Below, in pieces: positions 14,021 to 15,774 of a DNA stretch of 15,774 nt. The notes beneath the pieces are model-generated. The model did no database searches and was not told the origin of the DNA. It saw nothing but the letters and a program-made list of their open reading frames with translations. Within the stretch, counting starts at the first letter, position 1. The number at the start of each line of letters is the position of its first letter. The stretch comes from CAZVEE01 sp964625525 (GTDB lineage Bacteria; Pseudomonadota; Alphaproteobacteria; JAJFIK01): contig CAZVEE010000082.1 in NCBI GenBank assembly GCA_964625525.1, positions 1 through 15,774 of the forward strand, in the 5' to 3' direction. The position numbers and the translations under genes are program-made.

Positions 14021-14050
14021 GTGCGCTTGGGCTGGGTGCGCTTGGGCTGG
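14021..14050. repeat. 15-bp perfect tandem duplication
   Basis: GTGCGCTTGGGCTGG occurs twice without mismatch (14021-14035 and 14036-14050), followed by a partial third similarity (GGCTTG). It lies about 75 bases upstream of the ispH start. Confidence 0.92.
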
Positions 14051-14164
14051 GGCTTGCCACCGCACCACGCACATGAGCGCGATACGATGGCACCGTCGTG
14101 ACACGGGACTGTCACCAATCTCTGAATACGCATGATCTGAACGCTCATGGGGTGACTGTCTGGT

Positions 14165-14264
14165 NNNNNNNNNNNNNNNNNNNNNNNNNNNNNNNNNNNN
14201 NNNNNNNNNNNNNNNNNNNNNNNNNNNNNNNNNNNNNNNNNNNNNNNNNNNNNNNNNNNNNNNN
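14165..14264. other. Assembly gap (100 N)
   Basis: Exactly 100 N bases, a filler for a gap of unknown size between ispH and ispG. A small gene could be hidden here. Confidence 0.97.
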
Positions 14265-14294
14265 TTTCGTGCCCTGGTATCTCGCACCCTGGCG
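14265..14294. repeat. Degenerate 15-bp tandem repeat at the gap edge
   Basis: TTTCGTGCCCTGGTA (14265-14279) and TCTCGCACCCTGGCG (14280-14294) match at 10 of 15 positions, and a third start TTTCGT follows at 14295. The left edge of the gap ends in CTGGT, which resembles the unit only weakly. Confidence 0.5.
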
Positions 14295-14652
14295 TTTCGT
14301 AATCAATCCGTCAGCGCCCATGCACTCGGCAAAAACCGATGATCAGCCTGCGGCCATTTGTAACCCAGGTTGCAATCTGGCAGCCTGGCATGGTGCAACG
14401 CCACATCTCGTCCTATATCGCATTGGCCTGTCCGCGCAACAAGTCCGGAAGCGTAAAATCTGCGTCATAGCTATTCCAGCGCATGCGGAGCAACTCGTGT
14501 GGCGCGATGGGGCCCGTTTGCGGCACGGTCGGTCATCGGCTGCCGGTCTTTTGGCCAGTGGCGAGCCATCTCTGGTCGTCTAATCCGCATAACTTTTAAG
14601 GGAATGCAGAGGGGGGGTTGGCTTCCTCGGGTTTGTAACCCAGGACACCACT

Positions 14653-14670
14653 TTGTAACTGCGTTTACAA
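14653..14670 (+). promoter_or_regulatory. Candidate operator upstream of ispG (TTGTAA-N6-TTACAA)
   Basis: A perfect dyad of 6-bp arms with a 6-base spacer lies 117 bases upstream of the ispG start. Its right arm overlaps TACAAT (14666-14671), a possible -10 element, though no good -35 stands at the right distance. Two TTTGTAACCCAGG copies nearby share the TTTGTAAC core. The binding protein is unknown. Confidence 0.4.
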
Positions 14671-14786
14671 TGCAGTGGGCTGATCAACTCCTGTACCCAG
14701 GCATGGACGCGCGTGACAACATTCCGTAATGATTGTGTCCGCGCAGCGCGCCGCGGCGCCAGACCTTGATGTAGAGGATAATTGAC

Positions 14787-15774
14787 ATGGCGGTACGGGC
14801 TTATCGTGAGATTCACCGGCGGGCGTGCCGGCAGATCATGGTGGGGGATGTGCCGGTGGGGGGCGATGCGCCGATCACGGTGCAGTCCATGACCAACACG
14901 CTGACCACCGATGCCCAGGCGACGATCCGCCAGATCAAGGCGTTGGAGGAAGCGGGCGCGGACATTGTCCGGGTTTCGGTGCCCGACGAGGAGAGCACCG
15001 CCGCGCTCAAGACCATTGTGCGCGCCGCGTCCGTGCCCATCGTTGCCGACGTGCATTTTCATTACAAACGCGCCATTGAAAGTGCTGAGGCGGGGGCGGC
15101 GTGCCTGCGCATCAATCCGGGTAATATCGGCTCAGCCGAGCGGGTGCGCGATGTGGTCAAGGCGGCCAAGGATTACGGCTGTGCCATGCGCATCGGTGTC
15201 AATGGCGGCTCGCTGGAGAAGCACCTCCTGGAGCGCTATGGCGAGCCCTGCCCCGAGGCCATGGTGGAAAGCGCGCTCGAACACGCCAAAATTCTGGAAG
15301 ACAACGACTTCCGCAACTTCAAGATCTCGGTGAAAGCCTCCGACGTGTTTCTCACTGTCGCCGCCTATCAGGGGTTGGCAGAGGCCTGCGACTATCCGCT
15401 GCATCTGGGCATCACCGAAGCCGGGGGCTTGCGTCCGGGCACGATCAAATCCTCCATCGGCTTGGGCATGCTGCTGTGGTCGGGCATTGGCGACACCATC
15501 CGGGTGTCGCTGTCGGCCGATCCGGTGGAAGAGATCCGGGTGGGTTTTGACATTCTGAAATCGCTGAACCTGCGCCATCGGGGGGTGAACATCATTTCGT
15601 GTCCGTCCTGCGCGCGGCAGGGGTTTGATGTGATTGGCACGGTGAAAGTGCTGGAGGAGCGTTTGGCGCATATCTCCACGCCCATGTCGCTGTCGATCAT
15701 CGGCTGTGTGGTGAACGGGCCGGGCGAGGCGCGGGAGACCGATATCGGCTTCACCGGCGGCGGCGCGGACAAGA
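14787..15774 (+). CDS. ispG: IspG, 4-hydroxy-3-methylbut-2-enyl diphosphate synthase (3' partial)
   Basis: The frame is open from the ATG at 14787 to the right edge of the window (329 codons visible), so the C-terminus is missing. The enzyme converts MEcPP to HMBPP using a [4Fe-4S] cluster. Its ligands are visible as Cys272 and Cys275 (SCPSCARQ), Cys307 (IGCVVNGPGE) and Glu314. The N-terminal TIM-barrel part carries TVQSMTNT, RVSVPD, VADVHF and LRINPGN. The compact spacing fits the common bacterial form without the plant-type insert. AGAGG at 14773-14777 supports the start. It is divergent from ispH, the enzyme of the next step. Confidence 0.96.
   Translation, partial: MAVRAYREIHRRACRQIMVGDVPVGGDAPITVQSMTNTLTTDAQATIRQIKALEEAGADIVRVSVPDEESTAALKTIVRAASVPIVADVHFHYKRAIESAEAGAACLRINPGNIGSAERVRDVVKAAKDYGCAMRIGVNGGSLEKHLLERYGEPCPEAMVESALEHAKILEDNDFRNFKISVKASDVFLTVAAYQGLAEACDYPLHLGITEAGGLRPGTIKSSIGLGMLLWSGIGDTIRVSLSADPVEEIRVGFDILKSLNLRHRGVNIISCPSCARQGFDVIGTVKVLEERLAHISTPMSLSIIGCVVNGPGEARETDIGFTGGGADK

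Larger units (their letters stand above)
13945..14786. other. Divergent ispH / ispG intergenic region with assembly gap
   Basis: These 842 bases hold no gene I can support. They contain a perfect 15-bp duplication (14021-14050), the second gap (14165-14264), a degenerate 15-bp repeat at its right edge, two copies of TTTGTAACCCAGG (14357-14369 and 14632-14644) and an 18-bp dyad TTGTAA-N6-TTACAA (14653-14670). Open frames in 14265-14583 look random in composition. Promoters for both MEP genes must be here. Confidence 0.7.

Noticed and set aside
12994..14076. Long plus-strand open frame antisense to ispH
   Set aside because: It lies opposite an intact ispH with all cluster cysteines, and its His/Arg-rich composition is typical of a shadow frame.
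14098..14583. Open frame running through gap 2 on the plus strand
   Set aside because: The visible part after the gap has no domain, no ribosome site and random-looking composition.

Overview
The window is GC-rich, densely coding bacterial DNA. It holds a hopanoid (hpn) biosynthesis locus together with the last two enzymes of the MEP isoprenoid pathway. The hpnA-hpnH complement, the IspG/IspH types, the GC-rich codon use and a MAPEG protein fit an alphaproteobacterium; I cannot name the genus. Two 100-base N runs (1246-1345 and 14165-14264) are scaffold gaps of unknown true length.

Layout. (1) Positions 1-2092: the 3' end of an unrecognised two-TM membrane protein, a 3 x 19-bp repeat, a terminator, a MAPEG-family protein on the minus strand, a 740-base gene-free stretch holding gap 1, and a small Lpp/OprI-like alanine-zipper lipoprotein with a strong terminator. 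(2) Positions 2093-3058: a LysM + YkuD L,D-transpeptidase on the minus strand, convergent with the lipoprotein. The pair suggests outer-membrane-to-peptidoglycan attachment. (3) Positions 3307-6624: a tightly packed plus-strand set of PAPS-type sulfotransferase, paraoxonase-like (PON-like) lipoprotein and hpnA. (4) Positions 6595-12862: the hopanoid core, with hpnB on the minus strand, hpnC-hpnD-hpnE-hpnG on the plus strand and hpnH on the minus strand. (5) Positions 12958-15774: ispH on the minus strand upstream of hpnH, then an 842-base gene-free stretch with gap 2, then ispG on the plus strand running off the window.

Pathway logic. IspG and IspH supply IPP/DMAPP. After farnesyl diphosphate is made elsewhere, HpnD, HpnC and HpnE convert it to squalene. 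Cyclisation to hopene needs squalene-hopene cyclase (shc/hpnF), which is absent from its usual place between hpnE and hpnG. HpnH then adds the adenosyl group to hopene and HpnG removes adenine. HpnA and HpnB are hopanoid-associated side-chain candidates.

Most notable: the missing shc; the coupling of a sulfotransferase and a PON-like lactonase (Ca2+ ligands, His dyad and disulfide cysteines apparently conserved) to hpnA; inverted hpnB and hpnH, whose 3' ends overlap hpnA and hpnG tail to tail; an Lpp-Ldt pair; and several intergenic tandem repeats with different units but the same 15-bp period, two of them touching the assembly gaps.
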